From NCBI RefSeq assembly GCF_033118175.1, contig NC_083692.1:87834501-87898500 (forward strand): a stretch of DNA of 64,000 bases, in the 5' to 3' direction. Within the stretch, counting starts at the first letter, position 1. Each line of letters starts with the position of its first letter. A program made the position numbers and the translations under genes. Shown here piece after piece: positions 1 to 10,602 of this stretch. Source of the DNA: Dama dama (Eukaryota; Chordata; Mammalia; Artiodactyla; Cervidae). The notes below the pieces were generated by a model. The model had not been told where the DNA came from. It ran no database searches and saw only the letters and a program-made list of their open reading frames with translations.

Positions 1-890
1 TTTAGCATAATAAAAGAAATATTTCTTTCTCCTCTTAATTCTGCTAAGAAAAAAAACCAAAACAGCCAACAGAAGCCCAATGATAAATAGTAATGGACAG
101 AATGCTGGAGAGGCATCAGGGAGTGGTGGGGTCTGTGGGAAACTGGTGCACTCAGGCCCAGTGTGAATGAGGATCTGCTATTCCACTCCAGACAATCAGG
201 ACTGCAGGCTCCTGGCAGAAACTGTTAAGTGCCAATGGCAACCCCACTCCTTCCTCTTTCTTTTTAATAGCAGAAAGATGATTTATTTTCAGCTGGGAAA
301 ATTTCATCCTGGGGGAAAAGGACTACTTTGGCTTGAGCACAGTCACATGACCATCTGTATCCCCCCTTGCCCTTGGTATAGCCATGCAACTATCTAGACA
401 ATAAGTTGTAAGTAGATGTGTTGTGCACGAATTCTGGGAAGGCTGCATAAACAGAGCTGGCTCATCTGGAGGCCCCCTATTTGACTTCAACTTTTTCTTC
501 TCTGGCCTAGAATGTGAATGTGATGGCAGGAACCCTAGAAGCCATCGTGGACTATGGAGCGACCTTTGCACGTGGGAGCTGTACACTGAAGACAACAGAA
601 CAGAGAAGGCCAAGCCCCTGATGGCTTTCTGAATCTACCTACCCAGGCCTGAGCTGCCTATTTCTCTCCTGGCTCCTTCTATTTGAGAAAGAAACATGTA
701 TCTTATTTAAACTACTGTTATTTTGACATTTTCTGTTATAATCTGCCCAACCTAATTCTAATTAATACAGCTGGGCTCATTATCACAATAGTTCAACTTT
801 TCAAATTTAGCCAGAATAGATGAACTTGCATATGACATGGTTAGATGTCATACATGTTGGAAACTTTATATAATTATTTAAAATACTGAA
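1..890. other. unique sequence, no feature recognised
   Basis: I see no gene and no repeat I can name in this stretch. It is moderately AT-rich, has a short A-rich patch near 40-66, and its open frames are all under 100 codons with no family resemblance. Confidence 0.5.
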
Positions 891-896
891 CATGCC

Positions 897-1335
897 AAAC
901 AAATTATGTCTGAACTGCATTCAACCCAAGCCCCACTCCGGACTATACCATTGATGATAGGTAATAAGACTTGATAAATAGTCATTTCTCTCTTTTCTGG
1001 GAAGATAGTAGGACTGTGCTTCTCCACCCAATTGAACTCAAATGTGTCCATGTGACTTGCTTTGACCAATAAAATATGAGCAGAAGTGATGTGCAATACT
1101 TTTAGGAAGGTGATTTAAGAGCCAGTGTGTGATTTGCCATATTCTCTTTTCCCTGCTGCCGTCATTATGGAAACATATCAACATGGAACTTCCTACAGCT
1201 AGACGGTTGAGTGACTGAAGAACAGAGCATCCTGATAACTCATCAGGTAGTACCTAAACATGGCTATAGTAAAGCCACTGGGATTGGGGGGATGTTTGTT
1301 ACCACAGCATTATCTAGCTTATCCTGACTCATCTG
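897..1335 (+). repeat. old MaLR/LTR-like repeat, family uncertain
   Basis: The right end (about 1268-1330), with 'agccactgggatt', 'tgtttgttacc' and a 'tatcctgac' end, matches the general 3' end of mammalian MaLR-type LTRs read in the sense direction. The region around 1045-1130 (CCAATAAAATATGAGCAGAAGTG) also reads like known interspersed sequence. I cannot settle the subfamily, and the left edge is approximate. Confidence 0.45.
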
Positions 1336-1345
1336 CCCTGCGATG

Positions 1346-1560
1346 ACACTGGGCCCACACTGATAACCCACGATAATTCCCCATCTCAAGGTCATCTGAT
1401 TAGCACCCTTAATTCTACCAGCAACCTGAATTCCGCTCTGCCACGTGACCTAACACAGTCACAGGTTCCAGCGATTAGGATACACAGTTGAGGGTTCCAG
1501 AGATTAGGACACATACATCTTTGGTGGGGGGAGCATTGTTCTGTCTGCCACCCCCTCCCC
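1346..1560 (-). repeat. MLT1-type MaLR LTR fragment
   Basis: This reads as the reverse complement of the 5' half of an MLT1 LTR. The series 'gggcccacactgataa', 'ccccatctcaagg', 'cacaggttccag', 'attaggacacata', 'catctttgg' and 'ctgtctgcca' occurs in the expected order. A short duplicated phrase (ggttccagcgattagga / ggttccagagattagga) lies at about 1466-1512. Confidence 0.55.
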
Positions 1561-1585
1561 CACCCCAGGAGCAATAGTGTCAGCA

Positions 1586-1815
1586 GTATTTACTGAGCAC
1601 GGACCACTGCCCGCCCGTGTGCCCGGCGCTTCTTTTCCTGAACAATCTCATCTGCTCTTCACAACCCTAGGAGAATAGTTCTCCTCGTGTTCTCATTTTA
1701 CAAAGAAGTTAAGCAATTCCCCAAGTCTACCCAGAGAGTAAGGGCTGGGTGTTGGAATTTGAACTCACGGCTGTCCAACTGAAGCCAGGTTCCAACCACA
1801 TGCTCAATCCTGTGA
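1586..1815 (-). repeat. MIR SINE fragment
   Basis: Antisense MIR landmarks appear in order: 'tttactgagcac', 'ctcatctgctcttcacaaccct', 'tcattttacaaagaag' and 'ggaatttgaactca'. The copy is strongly diverged, as expected for this pre-eutherian family. Confidence 0.6.
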
Positions 1816-1949
1816 AGCCACCAGATCCGTTCAACCAGATGTCACCCCTCCTCTGTGCTTCCATAGTTTAGTGGCGGGTCTCTCTTGTTTAAACAATACT
1901 CTTCTGAAGTCTCAGTTTCGGGCAGGCCACCTCCCTACCTCAGCCGTCA

Positions 1950-2172
1950 AAGTAATAAGAGTAGTTATTTAATGAAAATCTACCCCATCCCAGACCCTTC
2001 ACATACAGCAATGCTGACACTCTGGTCAGAGTTAAGGCTGCCAAGGCTGGCCTTGTTTCCACTTTCCAGAGAAGGAAACTGAGATTCAGACAGGCGAGGA
2101 TCAGCCTCTGAGGTCATTCGTGTCAGTGCTGGAAGTTGAACACAGGCTTAACTCCAAGGCCAGTTCCTGCCT
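1950..2172 (-). repeat. MIR SINE fragment, strongly diverged
   Basis: The core 'gagaaggaaactgag' followed by 'gaagttgaacacaggc' matches an antisense MIR. The outer parts are weak. Confidence 0.45.
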
Positions 2173-2282
2173 CTGTGGTTGTAAACACTTGCTGCCTTTG
2201 TAAGCATGAGAGTGATACGACATCGTATGGAAAAACCTGAGTGAACTTGTCGACCAACCCTATAACTATCATTAACTGAATT

Positions 2283-2500
2283 TAAGCTGGCAGTGTAGCC
2301 CAGTGGTTAAATTGGGGATGCTGGAGTCATGCTGCTGGGGTTCAAATCCCAGCCCGCTCACTTTCTTCCTGTGTGACTTATGCCTTGATTTCCTCAACCA
2401 TAAAATGGATAATGATAGCACCTATTTCACGAGGGCTGTTGTGAAGATTAAATGACTTAATGCATCTCAAGTACTTTTGACAGTCATTGCCCCACGGCAA
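2283..2500 (+). repeat. MIR SINE, nearly full length
   Basis: The tRNA-like 5' part (GCAGTGTAGCCCAGTGGTTA, then GGGTTCAAATCCCAGC) is followed by the MIR core (CTGTGTGACTTA, CTCAACCATAAAATGGATAATGATA) and the 3' part (GTTGTGAAGATTAAATGA). This is one of the best-preserved MIR copies here. The A-box and B-box-like parts are a relic of its tRNA ancestry and not a tRNA gene. Confidence 0.85.
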
Positions 2501-2504
2501 GCAG

Positions 2505-3585
2505 TATGTAGTGTAGCTTTAATCGTGGGGTGGCCTGGTCAGCTGAGCGTCATGCAGGACCCCTGCCCCAATGTCCGGTCATGTCACCGGTCCTCTGCTC
2601 CAGTCTTGTTAGAAAGAAAGGCAGCTTTTTCTGTGAAACGTTATGACCCCAAACTAACTAAATAGAAGGTTCTCTGGAAGACCAAAAAAAGATAAATGTT
2701 GAGAAAATATTTTATAAACTGTAGAGAGAAGTGCCCGTGTTGGGTATCACGGACCTTAATGAAGTGCTTAACAATCAGGCTGGAAAACCATAGACCCACC
2801 AGAAGACCCAGTGTCGGCCTTCTCAACGTGGGGCCCCAGGGAACAGAGAGAGAGCAGGCAGCTGTCATATTTCCTCCTCCCCTCCCATCTCCGCACCCTA
2901 GCCCGCCCCCATCCATCCTGGGGCTGCAGGAATGCGATGGTATCTCAGCAAACAGACAGTCTGTTCCCACAGGAGATGGGGCCGCCCCCAGGAGGCCCCA
3001 CTCTCCCAGCCACTGTAAACACAAGGGTCTGTCCTCTTTATCAGCTTGGCTCAGCAGCAGTGGAGACAGTCTGCCCGCTGGAGAGTCCCCGCGCAGTGAT
3101 AAGCTGCTGGGCCCCTTGTTGGCGGCCCTCCTGGGGCTGTAGCTGGGCTGCCCCAGAATAGGAATCTTGGGGCTGGCCTGGCTTGGGGCCTAAACACCTC
3201 ATCCAGGGGCTGGGAGGCTGGATGCCTGAGCTCTGAGGATGTTAGCCACTCAGATGAAGGAAGCAAAGGCCCAGAGTTGTCAAGGGGCCAGGCCACAGAG
3301 TCTGCAAAGCCCCCAGGAGCTGGCGAAGACTTCTGAACCTGTTAATTACATGGCTTTAAAAGATAGCTTTATCCTCCTTCTCCCTCATCATCATCATATT
3401 TAGAGACCATACATATTGATGATCATTTTACCCACAATATTTTTCCATCCACACTCCATTCAGTGAATTAATACACAGCAAGTGCTCAGCTCTGGGCTTG
3501 GTAAGGACTCAGAGAAACTCACCCTGCAGAGGCACAATGGAGTGTTCCTGTAATCATTCTTATGGTGCAGACAACCCCCAGTCCC
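2505..3585. other. unique GC-rich sequence with a facing GATA-motif pair
   Basis: No repeat is recognised across most of this stretch and no ORF is convincing. Around 3036-3105 a TTATCAGC motif and a GTGATAAGC motif face each other about 50 bp apart in unique GC-rich sequence, which could be a small regulatory site. The part after about 3450 resembles an old L2-type tail in reverse, weakly. Confidence 0.35.
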
Positions 3586-3589
3586 TTAA

Positions 3590-3785
3590 ATAACAGCTAG
3601 CTTTTATCTGGTCATACCTATCATGTCCTCAGTTTCTCCACTGACTAGACATGGGGAATGCTAGAGTGAACAGCATTCTCCTTTGACGGAGGCAGGAACT
3701 GAAGGGCCCAGAGAGGTGAGGTGGCTTGCCTAAGCTGCAGAGCCAGCATATGGCACAGCTGGGACCAAGCCCTTAGACTGAGTCC
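3590..3785 (-). repeat. MIR SINE fragment
   Basis: The antisense core 'ggaactgaagggcccagagaggtgaggtggcttgcc' (split here as 'aactgaagggcccagaga' and 'ggtggcttgcc') is followed by 'cagagccag' and 'gctgggacc', in MIR order. Confidence 0.6.
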
Positions 3786-3823
3786 AACAAACCCCTTTCC
3801 ATCCTAGCCACTGCCTGTGTTCT

Positions 3824-4027
3824 CGGCTGCTCAGTCGTGTCTGACTCTGTGGGACCCCATGGACCGTAGCCCATCAGGCTCCTCTGTCCATGGGATTCTC
3901 CAGGCAAGAATACTGGAGTGGGTTGCCATGCCCTCCTCCAGGGGATCTTCCCGACCAAGGAATCAAACCTGAACCTGAGTCTGCTGCATTGCAGGCGGAT
4001 TCTTTACCTTCTGCGCCACCAGGGCCC
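3824..4027 (-). repeat. Bov-A2 (Bov-tA type) SINE
   Basis: This is an antisense Bov-A2 copy. It has CTCAGTCGTGTCTGACTCTG, 'accccatgga', TGGGATTCTCCAGGCAAGAA, CTCCAGGGGATCTTCC, a tRNA-derived 'gcattgcaggcgga' and a closing CCACCAGGG. The family is restricted to ruminants and derives from a tRNA joined to a BovB tail. Confidence 0.92.
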
Positions 4028-4234
4028 ACAGCCAATCACAGAGGAGCCTGCACTGGGTCTTGGGTCCCTGTCCTCGATCCTTTCTGGGGTCAGGCAGAGG
4101 CAGATCAAGATCCTGGGGGTGGGGACGGACTGACAGCTCCTCTACAGCACTCATAGCACTAGCGAGCAGCCGTGGACGGAACTCCAAAACAACCAATGTG
4201 GCTGTAAGCCCACAGGATGGGCACCTGGGTGGGA

Positions 4235-4440
4235 GCCCAGCACCCTGGGTTCCAGTCCCAACTCTGTGGTTTTCAGGGTGCTGACCTGGGTGGGGCTGGG
4301 CACTTCCCCTCTCTGGGCTTGGTCCCCAGATCTTTACTTTCTTGTCTATAATATGTCATCTCCTCTGCCCTGGCTACCTCCTCTAAGAGTTGCTGGGTGA
4401 GCTAAATGAAACAGTACGCATTAAAACCTCTGGTTTGGCG
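4235..4440 (+). repeat. MIR SINE
   Basis: Sense MIR landmarks are present: 'ctgggttccagtcccaac', 'ctgacctgggtggggctggg' in the CTGTGTGACCTTGGGCA position, 'cccctctctgggctt', and 'gggtgagctaaatgaaac' near the 3' end. Confidence 0.6.
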
Positions 4441-4454
4441 CTCCTGATTAAAAT

Positions 4455-4715
4455 GCTTTCTCTTCCTGATCAGATGAATTTCAAACCCCTGACCATCCTT
4501 TAGTGCCCAGTTCAGATGCCTCCTGTTCCTAGAATCCCTCTCTCTGGTCTCCCAGTTGGGCACAACTGTAGCCTTCTTGGAGCTGTCACTTCTCTCCTGG
4601 GGTATTCTCTCCCTTGCATGGGGTCAAAGTTTGGGACTGATTTCTCGTGGGATCCCCAAATGCTAGTATGGAGTCCAGTACACATTAAGTGCTTGATAAA
4701 GTGAGTGAGTCAATG
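4455..4715 (+). repeat. L2 LINE 3'-end fragment
   Basis: The order 'gaatttcaaacccctgacc', 'agttcagatgcctcctg', a TCACTTCTC stretch and a final 'gtccagtacacattaagtgcttgataaa' followed by 'gagtcaatgaatgg' is that of a diverged L2 3' terminus in sense orientation. Confidence 0.55.
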
Positions 4716-4879
4716 AATGGACTACCAAAGTGAAATGGAGACTCTGTCCCCCTTCTTTGTCTATGAGGCTCAGAGAGCATGTCTCCTCCTCCTCTTTGGG
4801 CAGCTCACAGTGGTAAAGACCCCCGAGAGGCAAATCTTCTTGAATATTGTTTCCTTCTTTTGCCACCTCCTACTCTCAG

Positions 4880-5040
4880 CTCCAGATCCTCGTGTGTTCC
4901 CTGGGGCTCCCAGGATCCTATCCTGACTCCTTTGCCTGGCTTTGAGGCCCTTCCCAACCTGGCCTCAGTCCCCGCTCAAGCTCTTGACTAGCTCATGGTC
5001 CCAGGAGTGCCCTCTGCCTGGACCTTGCTCTGTGTTACCA
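4880..5040 (+). repeat. L2 LINE fragment
   Basis: 'tggctttgaggcccttccca', 'cctggcctcag' and 'gtgccctctgcctgga' resemble the L2 segment just upstream of its 3' terminus. The match is weak but in order, and it may belong to the same ancient insertion event as the L2 piece just before it. Confidence 0.4.
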
Positions 5041-5519
5041 ACAGTCATAAAAACATCTCCACTTCACTGAGTCTACAACGCAACCACCACCATCATCATC
5101 TCCGGGACTTCTGTTGCCTTCTCTCTTCTAAATGCACCTCCCCCCACATCCCCACAGGTACTTTCTCCTAGCCAAGGGACCTCCAGGTTGCCTTTGATTC
5201 TCATGAATGGGTCCACCATCACCTCCCCCACAAACCAGCTGGGCCCTCGAATCTCCCCTCGCCCATAACATAGGCTGTGATTCTCAGGGTGGCAGAGGGA
5301 AGAGATGGACACTGAGCTGGAATTTGGGATATACAGAATGGCTCCCAAAATGTCTTAAGTTTTCTGCAGGCCATGTCTTCTCCCTGGGCCCACTGGGGTG
5401 TCCTACCCCCACCACCTACAGGGTCCCCAGATCCCACATCACAAGGCACCCCTTTAGTCCACAGAGGCTATGGCCCCTCTGCCACCCACCCCTGAACACC
5501 TGCCCTGTTACCACCCTCA

Positions 5520-5985
5520 CTCATGAATGCTCACTGAGCATCTTCTCTGCACCAGGCACAGACCATTCCAGGCCCTGGCCGGGGTGGGGGGCGGGGGGTG
5601 GTGTGGGTACAGCCGCGAACAAAATAGACAGAGTTCCTTCCCTCATGGAGCTTTCATTCTAATGAAGGAAAGGATGGAAACAGACAATTAAACAAAACAA
5701 ATGAGTAAAGTATAAGACTATTTTAAATAAGTTTTGTTATAGATAAATTTACTATCATTGAAAGTAAGGGCCTACATTAAAAAAAAAAATGCCAGAGTGG
5801 ACTTGGGGAGTGTAGGGTGGAGTTGCTGTTAAGTGGGATGATCATGTAGACCTCCTTGAGAAGGTGACATTTGCTCAAAGAGTCAAAGGAGGCAAGGCGG
5901 TGGACCTTAAGGATTCTGAGGAAGAACATTCCAAGCAGAAGGAGAAGCCAGGACAAAGGCCCCTGTTTGATTCCATGTTGCCTTT
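5520..5985 (+). repeat. ancient interspersed repeat, family not named
   Basis: The series 'ctgagcatcttctctgcaccaggcac' (in pieces), 'ccctcatggagctttcattcta', 'gacaattaaacaaa', 'gagaaggtgacatttgctc' and 'aaagaacattccaagcag'-like text is shared by many mammalian loci I remember, so this is an old dispersed repeat. I cannot give its library name reliably. Confidence 0.4.
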
Positions 5986-6036
5986 TCTGTGCACTCACAT
6001 TTTCATCTCTTTGTTTGGCCCTGAGCAGAATTCAGG

Positions 6037-6248
6037 AGGGGCTTCCCTAGTGGCTCAGTGGTAAAGATTCCACCTGCCAATACAGGAGATGTGGGTTCGA
6101 TCCCTGGGTCAGGAAGATCCCCTGGAGTAGGAAATGGCAACCCACTCTAGTATTCTTGCCTGAAAAATCTTATGGGCAGAGGAGCCTGGCAGACTACAGT
6201 CCTTGGGGTCGCAGAGTTGGACAGGACTTAGAGACTACACCACGACAA
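6037..6248 (+). repeat. Bov-A2 SINE with readable target-site duplication
   Basis: A sense copy runs from 'ggcttccctagtggctcag' through 'gggttcgatccctgggtc', 'ggaaatggcaacccactc' and 'gaggagcctggcagac' to 'gtcgcagagttggacagga'. It is flanked by CAGAATTCAGG (6026-6036) and CAGAGTTCAGG (6249-6259), an 11-bp target-site duplication with one mismatch. Confidence 0.95.
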
Positions 6249-6377
6249 CAGAGTTCAGGTGTGTAAGAGGAAGTTGTTCACTTGGTCACCTGTCCTGCTG
6301 CACCAGGAGCTCCCTGGGGCAGAAACCCTGTAATGGTCAAGTTCGTAGTCACCTCAGACCCCACCCTGACATGTCCA

Positions 6378-6440
6378 GACACACACACACCCAGACCCAC
6401 ACCCTCGTGCCCAGACATACACACCCAAACTTGTATATAG
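6378..6440. repeat. CA-rich simple sequence
   Basis: An interrupted (CA)n-like stretch is visible, with ACACACACACACC followed by further CACACC and CATACACACC patches. It is impure and probably an old decayed microsatellite. Confidence 0.5.
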
Positions 6441-6579
6441 AGAGCCACACACTATGGTCAATAGAGAGGCCTCAGTGATTGTCTGTTGAGATGAACTGTG
6501 TGCAGAGTAAATAATAATTAAGTGCACCCACCCCATCTAGTTTACAAAGGTCTCCCTTGTGTCTGCTCTTTGAGCTTGA

Positions 6580-6665
6580 GAACTGGGTGGTTATTAAAGT
6601 GAGGCTCAGAGAGACCAAGGTGAACAGGCTGGTCACTGGTATTTGCAATACTGGAACCCAGCTCT
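6580..6665 (-). repeat. MIR SINE fragment
   Basis: 'gtgaggctcagagagaccaaggt' (split: 'gaggctcagagagacc') followed by 'tactggaacccagc' matches the antisense MIR core. It is short and diverged. Confidence 0.4.
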
Positions 6666-6669
6666 TCTG

Positions 6670-7560
6670 ATTACCATCCTATATGTTTACATTAAAAAAA
6701 AAAATAGGTCAGATGTGAATGTAGAACAAAATGTTTATCGAGGCAAGTGTCCCTCTTCTCCCCACCCCCCCGCCACCCTCTTGCTAGGCACTCAGCTTCC
6801 TCCCAAGAGGCAGAGTGCACATCTCCATTTACTTTCAGTGGATATTCAGGCTCTCCTCTCTCTGTGAAGAGAATCTGCATTACAGATACACCTGATGTTA
6901 TGAAAACAGGCCAGGAGCCCCCACTCTGGAAGCAACCTCTTTGCTCCTAGGTTGTCTGGAGCCAGACTTGGCATCCACTTGGCTTCCCTAAACCTACAAG
7001 TCTCTTGGATCCATGACATGGTCACTAAATGTCCCACATCTTCAGCCTTAGGGATGATCCACTCGTCATGAGGAACTCAAAGAGAGGAAATGGGGAACCA
7101 AGAAGAAGATGGAAGGAGTAGGGGAAACCAGGCACTGCAGGAAATCACACTGTGCTGAAGTTTCTTTAAAATGAGGCCCCCATTTAATGACCTCTGGATT
7201 CTTCCCCAGGGCTTTCAAAGCTGATGAACTGTGAGTTCCCAGTGAAAAGCGTGGGGCTGGAGTCACTGGATGACCATCCATATTGCACCTTAGCAAGCTG
7301 CCCCAAACACACTCAACTACAACTGTGGAGTCCAGTGTATGCCTCTCCTTTACCAGGAGCAGATGAAAATGAGTCGGTCATGGACCTGCCATGAGGACCC
7401 TACAGCCTAGGGGAGACACACACACGCATCCCAGTTGGACAGTGCTCGGGAAGTCTTGAGGGATCAAAGGATGCTGCTCCTCCTGGAGCGGGGAAGGAAA
7501 GAGAAGAAGGAGTACACAGAACACCCCAGCAGAGGAGCCACGTATGCAAAGAGCAGAGAC
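6670..7560. other. unique sequence, no feature recognised
   Basis: I see no gene or nameable repeat between the MIR remnant and the CHR SINE. The short ORFs in either direction show no domain or composition that suggests coding. Confidence 0.45.
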
Positions 7561-7580
7561 ACTTAAGAAATGCTAAGGGG

Positions 7581-7900
7581 GGCTTCCCTGGTGGTCCAGT
7601 GATTAAGAATCTGCCTTGCAATGCAAGGGACACCAGTTGTATACCTGCTCTGGGAAGATCCCACATGCCTCGGAGCAACTAAGCCTGTAAGCTACAACTC
7701 CTGAGCCCGTGCCCCTCCACTACCGAAGCTCATCTGCCTAGAGCCTGTGCTCTGCAACAAGAGAAGCCACCACCACAAGAGGCCTGCCCACTGCATCGAA
7801 GAGGAGCCCCTGTTTGCCGCAACTAGAGACAGCCCATGTGTGAATGAAGACCCAGCACAGCCAAAAAGTAAAAGAAATAAACCTTTTTTAAAAAAAAAAA
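7581..7900 (+). repeat. CHR-type tRNA-derived SINE, full length
   Basis: A sense copy begins 'ggcttccctggtggtccag', has 'gggaagatcccacatgcc', repeated 'acaactcctgagcccg', 'agagaagccacc' and 'aagacccagcacagcc', and ends in an A-rich tail. The flanks AAGAAATGCTAAGGGG (7565-7580) and AAGAAATGCCAAGGGG (7901-7916) form a 16-bp target-site duplication with one mismatch, which fixes both ends. Confidence 0.93.
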
Positions 7901-7916
7901 AAGAAATGCCAAGGGG

Positions 7917-8225
7917 AATTTTGACTTCGGGCGGCAGAGATCAAACGGGAAGGGTCAGTGGGGGTCAGAAGCGAAGGGCCTGTATGTCAAGGGGATGTGT
8001 TTGATTTTATCTTACTAAGTGGAGGTTTTCAAGAGGGTTATGGCAGGATCTGATTGTGTATTATCTGGATCTCTCACAGACCATGAGCAGCATAGAGGAG
8101 GGAGTGGAGGCCTCCAGGGCATGGGATATGAAGTTCTGACTATAGTTGAGCAGAGAGAATGTATTTATGATGCTTAATTTCTTAAATAGGGTGATGGGGA
8201 CACTGTTTCTACTCTTTTTTTTTTT
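7917..8225. other. possible ancient repeat, family not named
   Basis: 'gggccttgta'-like text with 'aagtggaggttttcaagagg' and 'atggcaggatctgatt' recalls the 3' half of the same old repeat type seen at 5520-5985. The resemblance is from memory only. Confidence 0.25.
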
Positions 8226-8286
8226 TTTAATATGTCTCAAATAATTCCTAATGAAAAGGAAATTTTAAATAAAAAAGATAAAGGCA

Positions 8287-8600
8287 TGGACTTCTCTTGT
8301 GGTCTAGTGGTTAATAATCCGCCTGCCAATGCAAGGGACACAGGTTTGATAACTGGTCTGGGAAGATTCCACATGACATGGGGCAACTCAGCTCCTGTGG
8401 CACAACTACTGAGCCCACATACCACAACTGCTGAAAGCCGGCATGCTCTAGAGCCCGTGCTTTGGAACAAAAGAAGCCACTGGAATGAGAGGCCTGAGCA
8501 TCAAAACCAAGAGTAGCCTCTGCTCACCACAACTAGAGAAGGCCCCAGCACAGCAATCAAGACTTGGCACAGCCAAAAATAAAATTAATTTTTTTTAACG
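8287..8600 (+). repeat. CHR-type SINE, full length
   Basis: A sense copy reads 'tggacttctcttgtggtcta', 'aatgcaagggacacaggttt', 'gggaagattccacatgac', 'gcacaactactgagccc', 'agaagccactggaatgagag' and 'agacttggcacagcc', followed by an A/T-rich tail. It lies 0.4 kb downstream of another CHR copy in the same orientation. Confidence 0.88.
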
Positions 8601-8659
8601 TTCTGAATTCTAAAAAAAAATAAGACAAAGTCAGTGAATATAAGTTCCAAGAAGGTGCA

Positions 8660-8930
8660 GATAACAACAGCTAATAATGAAGCTTGATATGCACTTAATG
8701 AGAAAGCTTAATAGGCACTATTCCTAGAACTTTATAAGTATGCAGTCATATAATGGTCACAACCCTATGAGGTGGGTGTTTTACTCCCAAATTACAGATC
8801 TGGATAAGAAGCATAGAGAAGCTGAGTCTCTCGTGCAAAGTCACCTGGTCAGTCAGATAGAAAGCAGGGCTTCAGGGATCACATGTCACCAAGGTTTGCA
8901 CTGCCACGTGGCTCCTGTTCAATACCCCAG
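8660..8930 (-). repeat. MIR SINE, long copy
   Basis: Antisense MIR order is clear: 'actattcctagaactttata', 'gtcacaaccctatgaggtg', 'acagatctggataagaagca', 'gcaaagtcacctggtcagt' and 'agcagggcttcaggg'. A short L2/MIR-like tail with 'cattgaatgaatgca' follows at 8935-8980. Confidence 0.7.
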
Positions 8931-8999
8931 CACCCGGCACAGACCAAGTCTACAGTAAATTTTCATTGAATGAATGCACCCCAGAGAGATTCAGCAAGT

Positions 9000-9720
9000 T
9001 CCCATAGGCAACACAGGCCAGCCCTTCAAGATTATGCCCCCGTGGGGAGCCCGGTGGACCGACTGCGACCGGCCCCCACGCCTTCCTCCCTCTCCTGCTC
9101 ATTCTGCCTCCAGGTCTAGCCGTCCTGGGTTAGTATGCCTACAGTAGCCTGAGCCTAACTCAGGCCAGCAGAGAAGGTGGCCACACTCGCCAGATCGGGG
9201 TGCAGAGAGGGATGCAAGGCCAGAAACGGGTGGGCGAGGCTAGATGGAGCAGGACATGCATGAGGGGGCTAGGGCGGGGCCGACGCCAGGTGGAATACCT
9301 CCTGGAAAGCGCCAACCTCCTGCTCTTTCTGCAGGGCCTCATGGTCACTCCCTCGCTCCCTCGGAGAGATCCCCCTTTGGGGGGGGGGGGCAGTTTTCAA
9401 ACCCAAAATGGCTGTGCAAAGTTCCAGACTGGGTGGACCCAGAGGAGGTACCCAAGAAACCTTTCTGTGCAGAGCGCCGGGTGCCCTGGCAATGGAGGCC
9501 CAAGTCGGGAGCCATGGTAGGCTCCTGAGCAGTACAGGGGTCACCAAACCTGAACCTGGACGATGACAGGCCATGGACGTGCAGCAGGAAGCTGCCTCAG
9601 CCGACCGTACCCCCGCCTTCCCAGCTCCCTCCCTTGCCACACTTCCCTTGTTTACTCCTGACCTACTTGCTCATCTTGGAACATTACATGCCCTTTCCCA
9701 CCTCACAGCTTTTACCATTT
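9000..9720. other. unique GC-rich sequence with a G run
   Basis: No repeat or gene is recognised. A run of twelve or more G lies at about 9378-9390. Open frames of 94-123 codons on both strands overlap one another and have no recognisable motifs, as expected by chance in GC-rich DNA. Confidence 0.4.
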
Positions 9721-9764
9721 TTTTATTCCTTTGCTGAAAAGTAGGAGGAGAAGGAGCAAACCCT

Positions 9765-9859
9765 TGCAGCCCTTACTAAGGTGCCAGGCACTGTCTAAGC
9801 ACTTCACCTGTATGAACTCATTCAATCCTCTCCACAACCCTATAGATATTAACAGATAC
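9765..9859 (-). repeat. MIR SINE fragment interrupted by a CHR SINE
   Basis: 'ctaaggtgccaggcactgtc', 'taagcacttcacctgtatga' and 'ctcattcaatcctc' match the 3' half of an antisense MIR. It stops abruptly at the CHR insertion that follows. Confidence 0.6.
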
Positions 9860-10053
9860 TTTTTTTTTTTTTTTTTTGCTGCTCTGGGGCCTCTTTGCAG
9901 GGTTGCAGCTTCTCTAGTTGTGGCACACTGGCTCAGTAGTTGTGGTTTAGTTGCCCCATAGCATGTGGGATCTTACTTCCCCCTCCAGGGATTGAACCGG
10001 AGCCCACTGCATTGGAAGGCGGATTCTTAACCACTGGACCACCAGGGAAGCCC
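9860..10053 (-). repeat. CHR-type SINE
   Basis: An antisense copy starts with a T-run (its A-tail), then 'ctctagttgtggcacactgg', 'agttgtggtttagttgcccc', 'atgtgggatcttacttcc', 'agggattgaacc' and 'ttaaccactggaccaccagg'. It sits inside an older MIR. Confidence 0.9.
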
Positions 10054-10149
10054 CAATAAATACTATTCTTATCCCAAGTGTGTCTTTTCACTGGATTGTT
10101 CACTACCTAAAGACATCAACTGTGTCCTGGTCATTGTAACAAAAATGAT

Positions 10150-10391
10150 ACTAATAATAACTCACATTTTTTGGAGCATTTATCAGGTGTCAGGCACCGT
10201 TCTAAGCACTTGACCTGTGTGAACTTATTTCATCCAACAATCTTCTAAGGCATGTACCACCCTCCCCATTTTACACAGAAGGAAACTAAGGCAGCAAAAG
10301 GTTAAGTGTCTTGTCCACAGTTGTGCACTTTGTATAAATTCAGGATTTGGATTCAGGTCCTTCAGACTCCAAAGCAAGTGCTCTTTCCCAC
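10150..10391 (-). repeat. MIR SINE, long copy
   Basis: Antisense MIR is clear: 'gagcatttatcaggtgtcag', 'ccgttctaagcacttgacct', 'ccattttacacagaaggaaa', 'taagtgtcttgtccacag', 'ggatttggattcaggtcc' and 'caaagcaagtgctctttccc'. Confidence 0.8.
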
Positions 10392-10602
10392 AGGCAGCAG
10401 CTGGCTGGCCTGTTCCCCACTGGGGCCCTGGGTAGAACATGGCCTCCCCGTGGGCTGACTGGAATCTCTTCCCAATCACCCACAGGCCTGCAGGGCCTCA
10501 GAGTCAGCACACAGAGCACTGTTGGTCTTGAAGCCTGGCATATGGAGCCTGTACCTCTGAATCTGCTGGGGTTTCCAGTCCCGGGGGAGAGCTGGCAGGA
10601 GC

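Noticed and set aside
2283..2360. tRNA-like A and B boxes
   Set aside because: They belong to the 5' part of a MIR SINE. No acceptor stem or complete cloverleaf can be formed.
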